Assembly (NCBI GenBank): GCA_937927945.1
Contig: CALEYW010000031.1
Coordinates: forward strand, 32,660 to 96,659
Reading direction: 5' to 3'
From: an uncultured candidate division WPS-2 bacterium
Lineage (GTDB): Bacteria; Vulcanimicrobiota; Vulcanimicrobiia; Vulcanimicrobiales; Vulcanimicrobiaceae
DNA: 64,000 nt
This document shows positions 54,736-63,759 of this stretch, piece by piece. Every line of letters starts with the position of its first letter. Position 1 is the stretch's first letter. Below the pieces are notes generated by a model, which saw only the letters and a program-made list of their open reading frames with translations, was not told the DNA's origin and did no database searches. The translations under genes were made by a program, and so were the position numbers.

Positions 54736-55008
54736 CCGCTACGAGCAGCGCGCCATAATGCCGACGTTCGAATGCGATCGTTGACGACGGCTTTCCGCTC
54801 ATCGCGCGTCCACACGGGCTTCTGGAAATATGTCCTGGATACACCTCGTGGTTGTCCATCGTCCCGCGTAAGGGCTGGATAAAAACCACCGGTGTCTTTT
54901 CAGCTCGCCCGAAGCGGCGGTAGGCGAATCGAACGCCGTCCGCCTCGACGTATGTTGTGGGAACGGTGTCGTGCGCACACAGGGTCGTCAGGGCGTTCTT
55001 TCTCGCCT
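54695..55008 (-). pseudogene. Mosaic: alpha/beta hydrolase start fused to MBL tail
   Basis: One frame reads TYVEADGVRFAYRRFGRAEK, then TPVVFIQPLRGTMDN, the start of an alpha/beta hydrolase. It continues without interruption as HEVYPGHISRSPCGRAMSGK and ERRHYGALL, nearly the same as the tail of the MBL gene at 26494. About 100 bases at 54752-54850 are a duplicate of 26600-26700. No start or full domain is present, so it is not functional. Confidence 0.65.
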
Positions 55009-55186
55009 TCTCGGACGTCAGTGCTCATGCCCGTGTAATAGCATCGGCGCGAAACTGTTAGCGGTAATCGAAACGGGACCCGGGCCGGTAACCGAATCGC
55101 CCCCACCTGAGGGGAGAGATTCGAAGTTCCGATAGGATGACCTACGGGTCGTCCGCGGGCTCGAAGTCGCGTTGTGGGCCCTTATT

Positions 55187-55451
55187 TGGCCCGCGTTTTT
55201 GCAGTTGTGCCGTCGTTCGCGGCGTTTTTGCCGTTCGCCGGCGGCCGGCGATCTTTGGTGCGGAAACTGTCGCCGGTGATCGGCACGATGTGCGTGTGGT
55301 GGATGAGCCGGTCGAGCACGGCTGTCGCGAGGATGGGAATCGGCGAACATCTCGCCCCACAGTTCGAAAGGCTTGTTGCTGGTCAGGATGATCGCGCCGC
55401 GTTCGTATCGCTCGGAAACGATGCGGAAGATGTGGTCGGCGACGCAGAATT
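55187..55451 (-). pseudogene. istB: IS21-family IstB ATPase fragment
   Basis: ADHIFRIVSERYERGAIILT, then SNKPFELWGEMFAD in one frame, then ATAVLDRLIHHTHIVPITGD, SFRTKDRR in another. This is the C-terminal half of IstB, the IS21 helper ATPase (ERYErgSiIlTSN...EW, then DRLlHH). The Walker motifs are gone. It adjoins the IS-end-like repeats at 55494. Confidence 0.8.
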
Positions 55452-55487
55452 TCACCACGGCGACGCACTTTCGCGTCGCCGTGGTGA
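55452..55487. other. Perfect 15-bp hairpin
   Basis: TCACCACGGCGACGC and its exact complement GCGTCGCCGTGGTGA around a six-base loop ACTTTC. It lies exactly where the IstB remnant stops. It has no T-tract, so it is not an obvious terminator. Confidence 0.7.
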
Positions 55488-55493
55488 GTCAGC

Positions 55494-55579
55494 CCTAAAA
55501 CGGCTAAAACGGCGTTGTCTCACAATGAATCGCCATTTCACAATGAATCACCAAAAGGCGCTCATTTCACATTGAATCC
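55494..55579. repeat. IS-end-like repeat with 8-bp units
   Basis: CTAAAACGGCTAAAACG, then GCGTTGTCTCACAATGAATC and TTTCACAATGAATC, then TTTCACATTGAATC. Its place next to the IstB remnant links the repeat to IS21-type elements. Confidence 0.75.
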
Positions 55580-55741
55580 CTCCGAACAACTTGTCGCCGC
55601 CCGCGACGCCCTGACCGCTCGATCCCTCGAAGAACGAGACTCGGCGCGGCACTCGCATTGTGTCGATCTCGGGTTTCGGCATCCACTGGCAAACCGCATG
55701 ATCGAGCAACGCCCCTCCCCCGCCGGGAAGGATCGCCGTAG

Positions 55742-56137
55742 CTAGCCGCAGTGCGCGCAGCGGCCGGTGAACGTTACCGCCTCGCGTTCGATCGCGATGC
55801 CGTGGCGTTCGGCGAGCCGGCGGACGGTTTGCGCCGGAACGGCGTATTGGAGATCGGTGATCGCGCCGCAACCGGTACAGCGGAAGTGGGCGTGCGGGCT
55901 CGCCGCCGGCTCGTACACCGCCGAGGCCCCGCCGGCGACGTCGATCTTCATCACCGCGCCGAGCTCGTGCAGCCGGATCAGCCCACGGTGCACCGTGGCG
56001 AAGCCGATCCGGGGCCGCAGCGCGCGGGCGCGCACCCAGATCTCTTGGGCGGTCACGTGGCTGCCGGGTCCGGCTTCCTCGACGACGTCGAGGACGGTCC
56101 GGTAGTTCGGCGGGAGCCCTTGAACGGTGCTTGACAT
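55742..56137 (-). CDS. Fur-family regulator (PerR/Fur)
   Basis: A 131-residue protein: VTAQEIWVRARALRPRIGFATVHRGLIRLHELGAVMKI (winged helix), then ASPHAHFRCTGCGAITDL with His metal ligands, and CAHC at the end. CxxC pairs suggest a structural zinc site. Divergently transcribed from katG, so it may be a PerR-type peroxide sensor. Confidence 0.85.
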   Translation of the reverse strand: MSSTVQGLPPNYRTVLDVVEEAGPGSHVTAQEIWVRARALRPRIGFATVHRGLIRLHELGAVMKIDVAGGASAVYEPAASPHAHFRCTGCGAITDLQYAVPAQTVRRLAERHGIAIEREAVTFTGRCAHCG

Positions 56138-56180
56138 GGGCTTGGGGATGGAGTAGCCTCCGGTACTACGGAAGTGAAAT

Positions 56181-56212
56181 CGGTTCTCAGCTTCAGTTAT
56201 ACGCGAGAACCG
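56181..56212. promoter_or_regulatory. Inverted repeat in the fur-katG intergenic region
   Basis: CGGTTCTC (56181-56188) and GAGAACCG (56205-56212), spaced 16 bp. It lies between the divergent genes and is a possible operator. It differs from the standard Fur or PerR consensus, so the binding protein is unknown. Confidence 0.4.
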
Positions 56213-56283
56213 CCCTCAAGGCAAGTATCGGCCCATCGCGGTGGTACTTTTTCACATCGGCTTTGCGACGATCGGAGGCGAAC

Positions 56284-58506
56284 ATGCTCGAATCGGAACT
56301 CGCGAAAAACGGTGGTTGCCCGGTGCCGCACGGCACTCCCCAAGGCACCCACATGGACGCCGGGATGATGACGAATCGAGACTGGTGGCCGAATCAGTTG
56401 AACCTCAAGGTTCTCCACCAGAATTCTTCGCTGTCCGACCCGATGGGTCCGACGTTTCGCTACGCTGAGGAATTCAAGAAACTCGACCTGGCCGCGCTGA
56501 AGAACGACATCTTCGCGCTGATGACGCGCTCGCAGGAGTGGTGGCCCGCCGACTACGGTCATTACGGGCCGCTCTTCATTCGCATGGCATGGCATAGTGC
56601 CGGCACCTATCGCATCCACGATGGTCGCGGCGGCGCAGGCACCGGCACGCAACGCTTTGCACCGCTCAATAGTTGGCCGGACAACGCGAACCTCGACAAG
56701 GCGCGCAGACTGCTCTGGCCGATCAAACAGAAGTACGGCAACACGATTTCGTGGGCCGACCTGATGGTTTTTGCCGGCAACTGTGCCCTCGAATCGATGG
56801 GGTTTCGGACGTTCGGCTTCGGCGGCGGACGCGTCGACGTTTGGGAGCCGGAAGAAGACGTCAACTGGGGGCATGAAAAGACGTGGCTGGACGACGAGCG
56901 CTATTCCGGCGATCGTGAACTCGCGAACCCCTTCGGGGCCGTGCAGATGGGCTTGATCTACGTGAACCCGGAAGGGCCGAACGGCAACCCGGATCCGCTC
57001 GCATCGGCCCGGGACATTCGCGAGACGTTCGCTCGCATGGCGATGAACGACGAGGAAACGGTCGCGCTCATCGCGGGCGGGCATACGTTCGGCAAAGTCC
57101 ATGGTGCCGCAGATCCGAAACAGTACGTCGGGCCCGAACCCGAGGGTGCACCGATCGAAGAGCAGGGACTGGGCTGGAAAAACAGCTTCGGGAGCGGTAA
57201 CGGCGAAGCGACGGTCACCAGTGGACTTGAAGGCGCGTGGACGATGAGCCCGGTGAAGTGGGACAACAACTACTTCGACAATCTCTTCAACTATGAGTGG
57301 GAGCTGACGAAAAGCCCGGCCGGTGCGTCGCAGTGGAAACCGAAGGGTGCCGCCGCCGACGGTACGGTCCCCGACGCGCACGATCCGTCGAAGCGACACG
57401 CGCCGATGATGCTCACGACCGATCTGGCCCTCCGAATGGATCCGAATTACGGACCGATTTCGAAGCGATTCCACGAGCATCCGGACCAACTCGCGGACGC
57501 GTTCGCCCGAGCGTGGTACAAGCTCACGCATCGCGACATGGGACCGCGTTCGCGCTACCTCGGCTCGTTGGTCCCTGCCGAAGAACTGCTGTGGCAAGAT
57601 CCGGTGCCCCGCGTGACGCACCCACTGATCGACGAAGCCGACATCTCGGCGCTCAAAGGAAAGATTCTGGCGTCGGGACTCCCGATTTCGCAACTGGTCG
57701 CGACGGCGTGGGCGTCCGCGGCGACGTTCCGCAACTCCGACAAGCGCGGCGGTGCGAACGGGGCGCGCGTGCGCCTCGCACCGCAAAAAGATTGGGAGGT
57801 CAACCAGCCCGCGCAGTTGGCGACGGTGCTCGGGACGCTCGACCGGATTCAGAACGAGTTCAACGCCGCGCAGACCGGCGGAAAGCAGGTGTCACTCGCC
57901 GACCTGATCGTTCTCGGCGGCTGCGCCGCTGTCGAGCAAGCGGCGAAAAACGCGGGCCATGACGTGCGCGTTCCCTTCACGCCGGGCCGCGCGGACGCAT
58001 CGCAGGAGCAGACCGACGTCGCCACGTTCGCGGTCCTCGAGCCGCTGGCGGACGGGTTCCGCAACTATCTGAAGGCAGCCCCGTACGGCGTTTCCGCGGA
58101 GGAACTGCTCGTCGATCGCGCACAGCTCATGTCGCTGACCGCTCCCGAGATGACGGTTCTGGTCGGCGGTATGCGCGCGTTGGATGCAAACGCCGGGCAG
58201 ACGAAGCATGGTGTATTCACGAGCCGTCCCGGGACACTCAGCAACGACTTCTTCGTCAACCTGCTCGACATGGGCACGACGTGGCAGCGCACCTCGGCGG
58301 CGGAGGAACTCTTCGAAGGGCGCGATCGCGCGACCGGCGCGGTGAAGTGGAGCGCCACACGCGTCGACCTCATCTTCGGATCGAACTCTCAGCTCCGGGC
58401 GCTCGCAGAAGTCTATGCGCAGGACGACGCGCAGAAAAAGTTCGTTCTGGACTTTGTCGCCGCATGGAACAAGGTGATGAATCTCGATCGATTCGACCTA
58501 GCCTGA
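56284..58506 (+). CDS. katG: Catalase-peroxidase KatG
   Basis: A 740-residue bifunctional heme catalase-peroxidase. The distal triad is R100, W103, H104 (IRMAWHSAGT). W103, Y226 and M252 can form the characteristic covalent adduct; H267 (AGGHTFG) is the proximal heme ligand. The C-terminal half repeats the fold. ATG at 56284 has GGAGG upstream; the longer frame is rejected. Protects against hydrogen peroxide with the nearby catalase. Confidence 0.95.
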   Translation: MLESELAKNGGCPVPHGTPQGTHMDAGMMTNRDWWPNQLNLKVLHQNSSLSDPMGPTFRYAEEFKKLDLAALKNDIFALMTRSQEWWPADYGHYGPLFIRMAWHSAGTYRIHDGRGGAGTGTQRFAPLNSWPDNANLDKARRLLWPIKQKYGNTISWADLMVFAGNCALESMGFRTFGFGGGRVDVWEPEEDVNWGHEKTWLDDERYSGDRELANPFGAVQMGLIYVNPEGPNGNPDPLASARDIRETFARMAMNDEETVALIAGGHTFGKVHGAADPKQYVGPEPEGAPIEEQGLGWKNSFGSGNGEATVTSGLEGAWTMSPVKWDNNYFDNLFNYEWELTKSPAGASQWKPKGAAADGTVPDAHDPSKRHAPMMLTTDLALRMDPNYGPISKRFHEHPDQLADAFARAWYKLTHRDMGPRSRYLGSLVPAEELLWQDPVPRVTHPLIDEADISALKGKILASGLPISQLVATAWASAATFRNSDKRGGANGARVRLAPQKDWEVNQPAQLATVLGTLDRIQNEFNAAQTGGKQVSLADLIVLGGCAAVEQAAKNAGHDVRVPFTPGRADASQEQTDVATFAVLEPLADGFRNYLKAAPYGVSAEELLVDRAQLMSLTAPEMTVLVGGMRALDANAGQTKHGVFTSRPGTLSNDFFVNLLDMGTTWQRTSAAEELFEGRDRATGAVKWSATRVDLIFGSNSQLRALAEVYAQDDAQKKFVLDFVAAWNKVMNLDRFDLA

Positions 58507-58550
58507 CCAAGGAAAGGGCGTTGGGCGTAACTGAATCGAAAGTCAACGAA

Positions 58551-58580
58551 GAGGAGACCTCGCGAAAGCGAGGCCTCCTC
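58551..58580. terminator. Hairpin after katG
   Basis: GAGGAGACCTCGC, GAAA loop, GCGAGGCCTCCTC; one mismatch in 13 pairs. Confidence 0.75.
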
Positions 58581-58605
58581 CTGTGCCGGCACGGACCGTA
58601 CACAG

Positions 58606-58620
58606 TTTCACATTGAATCC
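58606..58620. repeat. Solo IS-end-like motif
   Basis: TTTCACATTGAATCC without neighbouring units, the most isolated copy. It lies in the 58507-59170 gap, in which no gene is supported. Confidence 0.6.
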
Positions 58621-58773
58621 CTGAAAATAGAGCGCTGGCGACGACCAGCGAAACGGGATCGGATCGAGGTTCACCGGCGCGTGCAATATGCGCGCACGCG
58701 AACCGTTACGACCGGCTCGGCGGCTCGGGCGCCTGCATCCCGCTGCGAAGCTTGTGAGCCCGCACGCCGCACG

Positions 58774-58801
58774 AAGAGCCCAGTATTTACTGGGCTCTTT
58801 T
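58774..58801. terminator. Intrinsic terminator
   Basis: AAGAGCCCAGTA, TT, TACTGGGCTCTT then T-tract. It has no obvious gene upstream except the katG hairpin region, so it may be a remnant or serve a small RNA. Confidence 0.75.
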
Positions 58802-59170
58802 GCATTCAGAGGTGGCCTCGCTTAGCCGGAAGGGGTCAACAAGGCGGCGTACTGCTTCGTCATTTGGGAAATCCCGTTAAAACGTCTACGTGCAGCGTGC
58901 GCTAAGTGCGCTAAGATGGCTGTCCCGGAGAAAATCATGACCATGATGACGGGCGCGGGCCCGGTCCTTGTTGGGCCCACGTCGACTACAGCGACAATCA
59001 TCTCCTCTTCGAAAGGGTGGACCTGAGCAGCATAAATTAGCCTGTGGTCGCCCACATTGTCGAAGTGATCGCGGTGCGATCCGGATCCGTTGATCGCCCC
59101 GCGATTGCCGGCAGTGTGCGGCGCTGGGCAACGTACTCACAGTGAGTAACGGTTCAAGATTGGAGAACCT

Positions 59171-60661
59171 ATGAGTGACCAACGCGAACAACAACGCCCC
59201 CTAACAACAACCGATGCCGGCAGCCCCGCGCCAAGCGACGATACCTCGCTCACGGTCGGCGCCGGTGGCCCCGTGCTGATGCAGGATGCCTACCTGATCG
59301 CGAAGCTGGCCCACTTCGTCCGCGAACGCGTCCCCGATCGCGTATATCACGTCAAGGGCGGCGGCGCTTTCGGCTACTTCGAGGCGACCGCCGACGTCAG
59401 CGCGTGGACTAAGGCCGCCTTCCTCAACAAAGTCGGCAAGCGAACTCCGATGCTCGCGCGCTTCTCGTTGGTGGCCGGCGAAGAGGGCTATCCAGACTCC
59501 GACCGCGACGTGCGCGGCTTCGCCCTCAAGTTCTACACCGAAGAGGGCAACTACGACATGGTTGGCAACAACACGCCGGTCTTTTTCGTCCGTGAGCCTA
59601 TGAAGTTCCCTGACTTCATTCACTCGCAGGAGCGCATGCCCGACACCGGCCTGCGCAGCAACAACATGCAGTGGGACTTCTGGACGCTCTCGCCCGAGTC
59701 GGCTCACCAGGTGATGTACCTGATGGGCGACCGCGGCACGCCGCGTACTTGGCGCAACATGAACGGCTACAGCAGCAGCACGTACATGTGGGAGAACGCC
59801 GCCGGCAAAAAGTTCTGGGTCAAATACCACTTCAAGAGCGAGCAAGGGGTCCAGAACTTCACCGATTCCGAGGCCAGGGCCATGCGCGCCGAGGACCTCG
59901 ACTGCCACCGGCGTGACCTCTTTGAGGCGATCGCCCGTAAGGACCATCCGTCGTGGCGCCTCGAGATGCAGATCATGCCGTACGAGGACGCGGCCAACTA
60001 CCGCTTCAACCCCTTCGACATAACCAAGGTCTGGCCGCACAAGGACTACCCGACGATCCCGATCGGCCGGATGGTGCTCGACCGTAACCCCGAGAACTTC
60101 TTCGCCGAGATCGTGCAGTCCGGGTTCGACGTGGCGAACTTTGTCCCGGGCATTGGGCCCAGCCCGGACCGGATGGTGCTGGCGCGGATGCTGGCCTACG
60201 GCGACTCGAGCCGCTATCGCACCGGCCCGAACTATGAGCAGCTGCCGGTCAACCGGCCGATCAACGAGGTGCACAACTACAACAAGGACGGCCCGATGCG
60301 CTACCGCCACAATGGGAACCAGCCGGTCTACGCGCCGAACAGCTACGGCGGCCCGCGGGCCGACTCGCAGCGCTACCGCGATCCGAGCTGGTTTGTCGAA
60401 GCCGCCGAGATCATGCGCACGGCCTACGTGGCGCACAAGGACGACAACGATTTCATCCAGCCCGGCACGCTCTACCGCGAGGTGCTGTCGCCTGCCGAGC
60501 GGGACCGTCTGGTCGACAACATCGTCTGGAACTTGAGCCAGGGGGTGGAGCGCTTCATCCAGGAGCGCGCCGTGAAAAGCTACCTGTCCCCGGTCGACCC
60601 CGACCTGGGAACGCGCGTAGCCAAAGGCCTCGGTTTGGTAGTCACGGCCTCGCGAAACTAA
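59171..60661 (+). CDS. katA: Monofunctional heme catalase
   Basis: A 496-residue clade-3-type catalase. H60 in DRVYHVKGGGAFGYFE is the distal His; ARFSLVAGEEGYPDSDRDVRGFALKFY and NTPVFFVREPMKFPDFIHSQ are core motifs. Y343 in ARMLAYGDSSRYR is the proximal ligand. Follows a terminator, so transcribed on its own. It decomposes hydrogen peroxide at high concentration, complementing KatG. Confidence 0.95.
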   Translation: MSDQREQQRPLTTTDAGSPAPSDDTSLTVGAGGPVLMQDAYLIAKLAHFVRERVPDRVYHVKGGGAFGYFEATADVSAWTKAAFLNKVGKRTPMLARFSLVAGEEGYPDSDRDVRGFALKFYTEEGNYDMVGNNTPVFFVREPMKFPDFIHSQERMPDTGLRSNNMQWDFWTLSPESAHQVMYLMGDRGTPRTWRNMNGYSSSTYMWENAAGKKFWVKYHFKSEQGVQNFTDSEARAMRAEDLDCHRRDLFEAIARKDHPSWRLEMQIMPYEDAANYRFNPFDITKVWPHKDYPTIPIGRMVLDRNPENFFAEIVQSGFDVANFVPGIGPSPDRMVLARMLAYGDSSRYRTGPNYEQLPVNRPINEVHNYNKDGPMRYRHNGNQPVYAPNSYGGPRADSQRYRDPSWFVEAAEIMRTAYVAHKDDNDFIQPGTLYREVLSPAERDRLVDNIVWNLSQGVERFIQERAVKSYLSPVDPDLGTRVAKGLGLVVTASRN

Positions 60662-60677
60662 CGACACGGAAACCGAA

Positions 60678-60712
60678 GAGCGGGACACCCTAGGTTGATG
60701 GGTGCCCGCTCT
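60678..60712. terminator. Hairpin after the catalase
   Basis: GAGCGGG then CACCC pairs with GGGTG then CCCGCTC, followed by CCGTTTT. Confidence 0.75.
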
Positions 60713-60931
60713 CCGTTTTGCCTTGTCGGTTTCGCGCGTGAGTCCCAATTCCAGCAGACTCCGGAATGGAGCTTAGTTCACGGCAGGTAACTGAGCGCTA
60801 GCTAGCGGCAAATGGGCCCGTAAGACTCATGTTCGTCGTACTTCCAATCTAGCCGTTGGTGCGTTCAAATCGAACGCGGACCTATGATGTCGTTGCAAAT
60901 TCGATCTGCGAAACGATATTGGAGGCTCATC

Positions 60932-61639
60932 ATGGCAGGCAAAATCAACAACGTCGTCCTTGTCCACGGCGGGTTCGTAGACGGGTCCGGTTGGCAGGGA
61001 GTCTACAACATTCTAAGGCGTGACGGGTTCAACGTAAGCGTCGTCCAGAGTCCGACTATATCGCTCAACGGTGACGTTGCGGCTGTGAAGCTCGTGCTGG
61101 AGCAGCAGCCGGGTCCGGTGGTGTTGGTTGGTCATTCGTACGGAGGCTCAGTGATTACAGAAGCCGGCACCGACCCGAAAGTGGAACGGCTCGTCTATAT
61201 CACAGCGTTTGCGCCGGACAAGGGCAAGTCGGTGAACGCCCTGATTGCGAACCCGCCGCCTGGCGCGCCGGTGCCGCCGATCTTGCCGCCGCAGAACGGA
61301 TATCTTTTTCTCGACAAAGCCAAATTCGCAGCCGCGTTCGCGGGGGACGTCGCGCCCGATACCGCCGCGTTCATGGCCGATTCGCAGGTTCCGTGGGGCG
61401 TCGAGGCGCTTAGCGGACAAGTTACGGAGCCGGCATGGAAGACCAAGCCGAGTTGGTATCTGCTCGTCGCCGATGACAGAATGATCCCGCTACCTGCGCA
61501 GCGCTTCATGTGCGAACGTGCAGGCGCGACGGCGACTCAAGTTCCCGGTAACCACGCAATTTACGTTTCCAACGCGCGCGCGGTTGCAAACCTTATTGAA
61601 ACGGCCGCCGGCGCAGAGTTGGCCGCTCGGACGACGTGA
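60932..61639 (+). CDS. Alpha/beta hydrolase
   Basis: A 235-residue hydrolase: NNVVLVHGGFVDGSGWQGVY (oxyanion region), GHSYGG (Ser nucleophile, near residue 71) and VPGNHAIYVS (catalytic His). Length and motifs resemble carboxylesterase/AB-hydrolase-6 proteins. GGAGG precedes the ATG at 60932. Substrate unknown. Confidence 0.85.
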   Translation: MAGKINNVVLVHGGFVDGSGWQGVYNILRRDGFNVSVVQSPTISLNGDVAAVKLVLEQQPGPVVLVGHSYGGSVITEAGTDPKVERLVYITAFAPDKGKSVNALIANPPPGAPVPPILPPQNGYLFLDKAKFAAAFAGDVAPDTAAFMADSQVPWGVEALSGQVTEPAWKTKPSWYLLVADDRMIPLPAQRFMCERAGATATQVPGNHAIYVSNARAVANLIETAAGAELAARTT

Positions 61640-61814
61640 CGTTCATCGGCTGCAGAGCCGACTCAGCCGGGTCGACCATTTCGTACCACGATTTCTATCG
61701 ATCTGCGAGGCGCCAAAGCCACAAGTTGCACGATCGACTACTGCGTACTTCAGCGGTGCTTCGCGCCGCTCGCGAATCCCGTTTTGGGCGCCTGGCCAGC
61801 TAGCCTCGGCCAAT

Positions 61815-61844
61815 GAAGAGGCCCCGCCAAGGCGAGGCCTCTTC
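61815..61844. terminator. Hairpin GAAGAGGCC...GGCCTCTTC
   Basis: Perfect 9-bp arms around a 12-base loop, between the hydrolase and the second toxin-antitoxin pair. Confidence 0.65.
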
Positions 61845-61902
61845 GTATCCTTCACGGCCTGTGCGGCTAGCGCGGACAGACTGAGTCCCATTGACTAAGC
61901 CC

Positions 61903-62139
61903 GTGAAGACCGTCAATATGCACGACGCTAAGAGCAACTTGTCGAGCCTGGTCCGGGAAGTGCGCGAGGGCCGCGAGCGCGAGATCATTATCTGCCTTTC
62001 CGGACAGCCAGTGGCGAAGCTCGTGCCGATCGCCGAGGCTCCGCGGCGGCAGCTCGGCGTCGATCGGGGGCGGATTACGATCGGAGCGGACTTTGATGCC
62101 GTCAACCCGGAGATAACCGCCCTGTTCGAAGGGCCGTAG
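61903..62139 (+). CDS. Phd/YefM-family antitoxin, copy 2
   Basis: 78 residues, differing from copy 1 at only a few positions (for example RARLVPVAD becomes AKLVPIAE). Starts with GTG at 61903 at the place of the ATG in copy 1; the upstream TTG at 61891 is outside the conserved region. Confidence 0.85.
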   Translation: MKTVNMHDAKSNLSSLVREVREGREREIIICLSGQPVAKLVPIAEAPRRQLGVDRGRITIGADFDAVNPEITALFEGP

Positions 62140-62142
62140 CCA

Positions 62143-62514
62143 GTGCGGTTGTTGCTGGACACGCACGTATTTCTATGGGCCGCGGCCAATCCCGACCAAT
62201 TGCGCTCCGATGCGCGCGCGGCGATCGAGGACAGCGCCAATGAGGTCTTGGTCTCCGCCGGCGTTGCGTGGGAAATCAGCATCAAGGTCGCACTCGGTAA
62301 GCTCACGGTGCCGGCGGATCCCGCGGTGTGGTTTCCGGCACGCGTGCGCTCTCTCGGGTTTCAATCCTTAGATATTTCCGCGGCGCATGCCCTCGCCGTC
62401 GGTGGGTTGCCCGACGTCCACCGAGATCCGTTCGATCGAATCATGATCGCTCAGGCGCTGATCGAAGGGCTGACGTTGGTGACGCGCGATCCCGAAATCA
62501 GAAATACCCCATAA
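62143..62514 (+). CDS. vapC: VapC-type PIN-domain toxin, copy 2, altered end
   Basis: Same PIN core as copy 1 (LLLDTHVFLWAAANPDQL; DPFDRIMIAQALIEGL). A one-base deletion in the run of A (GAAATC here versus GAAAATC) shifts the last codons, so it ends VTRDPEIRNTP instead of RYPINVLEA. DNA homology to copy 1 stops near 62523, where the TnpB element begins. The catalytic Asp residues are still present. Confidence 0.8.
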   Translation: MRLLLDTHVFLWAAANPDQLRSDARAAIEDSANEVLVSAGVAWEISIKVALGKLTVPADPAVWFPARVRSLGFQSLDISAAHALAVGGLPDVHRDPFDRIMIAQALIEGLTLVTRDPEIRNTP

Positions 62515-62538
62515 ACATCCTGATCGTTGTGCGTGCCC

Positions 62539-63759
62539 TCACGCCGCGTCCTGCGACGTGAGCGGGGTCCTCGCCCGCGATAGCTCGCTCGTGCGCTGCA
62601 ACTCAGCGCGTCGTCGAATCTCCAGCGCCGCCGCAACGTCGGCGTGGCAACTCCAGCCACACGCAACGCAGCAAAAGCGCCTTCTCCGGCGACTCTTCGC
62701 GTCGACGTACAGACAACGCCCGCACGTCTGACTCGAATATCTTGCGTCGACACCGATGATCTCGCGAACGGCCCACGCTGCCTTCTCGCGTATCAGCATC
62801 GCCAATCTCCCAAAACCCGCATCGAGAAGCGCTCGATTCAAACCGCTCTTCGCCGCAACGTTGCGGCCGGGCGACGCGATCGTCCCCTTCGCGCTGCGTG
62901 TCATGCCCCGAACATCGAGCGCTTCCAAGGCGATGACGTCGGCGGAGCGCACGATGCGATTGGCCGCTTTGTGCAACCCGTCGAGCCGAGCGTTGGCCTC
63001 CCGCTCCTTCGCTCGCGCAAGACGGCTGGCCGCGGCCATTCGCGCTGGCTCGCGCCGGTTCAAACAGCGTCCGCCAGCATCTTTGACGGTAACCGCATCC
63101 AAGGCGCGCTGGTGCCCTCGGACAACACGTCGGAGACGATCGCCGTGTTTACCGTTGCGAAGCAGCTCCCCATCGCTCGTCGCAGCCAGAACGTGCACTC
63201 CGCGGTCGACTCCGACGACGCGACCGGCCATGGGCAGCGCCTCGGGTTCACGCTCGCACTCGAAGGTCGCCCACCAGCGCCCGTTCCGCTCCACCACGAA
63301 CGCCCGCCCGAAAGCCGGGACCGCGCGACCCTTCCGCAGTGGGACGGTGCCGACGCCCGGGATTCGTACGCGTTTCTGAGCCGCGTCCAATTTGAGCGCG
63401 CGGTCGCCGTGCGGAAATTCCAACTGCTTCCAACGCGCGGCGGATTTGAAGCGCGGATAACCCGCTGGCTCACCGCGCTTGATGCGCCGAAAGAACGCTG
63501 CGAACGCCAGATCCAGCCGGTGCAGCACCGCGTCCACACACTCGCGATACACGCTGGCGAAGCGGGCGTCTTCGCCACGCAGCGCCGTGATCTCGGCATA
63601 CTGCATCTTTGCCGTCACGTTGATGCCTCGCGCCTTCAAGGCGTAGCGACGCTCGTCGAGCAGCGCGTTGTACGTCTGGCGGGTTACGTCCAGCATGAAC
63701 TGGAGCCGCTCTTCCTGAGAAGCCTTCGGGTACAGGCGAACACTGTGCATCCAGCGCAT
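62539..63759 (-). CDS. tnpB: TnpB (IS605/OrfB-type) RNA-guided nuclease
   Basis: About 406 residues. RuvC motif I is VVGVDRGVHVLA (Asp), motif II is VIALEALDV (Glu), then a zinc ribbon CGRC...CVACGW, and motif III CHADVAAALEI (Asp). All catalytic acids are present. N-terminal VRLYPKASQEERLQFM is typical. Start ATG at 63759; an ATG at 63789 is possible. No TnpA is adjacent. The 3' end lies about 15-40 bp from the truncated vapC copy, where an omega-RNA would be encoded. Confidence 0.85.
   Translation of the reverse strand: MRWMHSVRLYPKASQEERLQFMLDVTRQTYNALLDERRYALKARGINVTAKMQYAEITALRGEDARFASVYRECVDAVLHRLDLAFAAFFRRIKRGEPAGYPRFKSAARWKQLEFPHGDRALKLDAAQKRVRIPGVGTVPLRKGRAVPAFGRAFVVERNGRWWATFECEREPEALPMAGRVVGVDRGVHVLAATSDGELLRNGKHGDRLRRVVRGHQRALDAVTVKDAGGRCLNRREPARMAAASRLARAKEREANARLDGLHKAANRIVRSADVIALEALDVRGMTRSAKGTIASPGRNVAAKSGLNRALLDAGFGRLAMLIREKAAWAVREIIGVDARYSSQTCGRCLYVDAKSRRRRRFCCVACGWSCHADVAAALEIRRRAELQRTSELSRARTPLTSQDAA

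Noticed and set aside
55742..56283. A canonical Fur or PerR box in front of katG
   Set aside because: The inverted repeat CGGTTCTC/GAGAACCG does not match the Fur 19-bp or PerR consensus, so only a generic operator is reported.
58822..59055. Short minus-strand frame reading GDHRLIYAAQVHPFEEEMIV, like a RelE-type tail
   Set aside because: Only a faint likeness, no antitoxin partner and no start; too weak to call.
59201..60748. Long reading frame on the minus strand over the catalase
   Set aside because: The plus-strand catalase has all motifs; the minus frame is Val/Arg-rich with no known domain, a GC-rich shadow.
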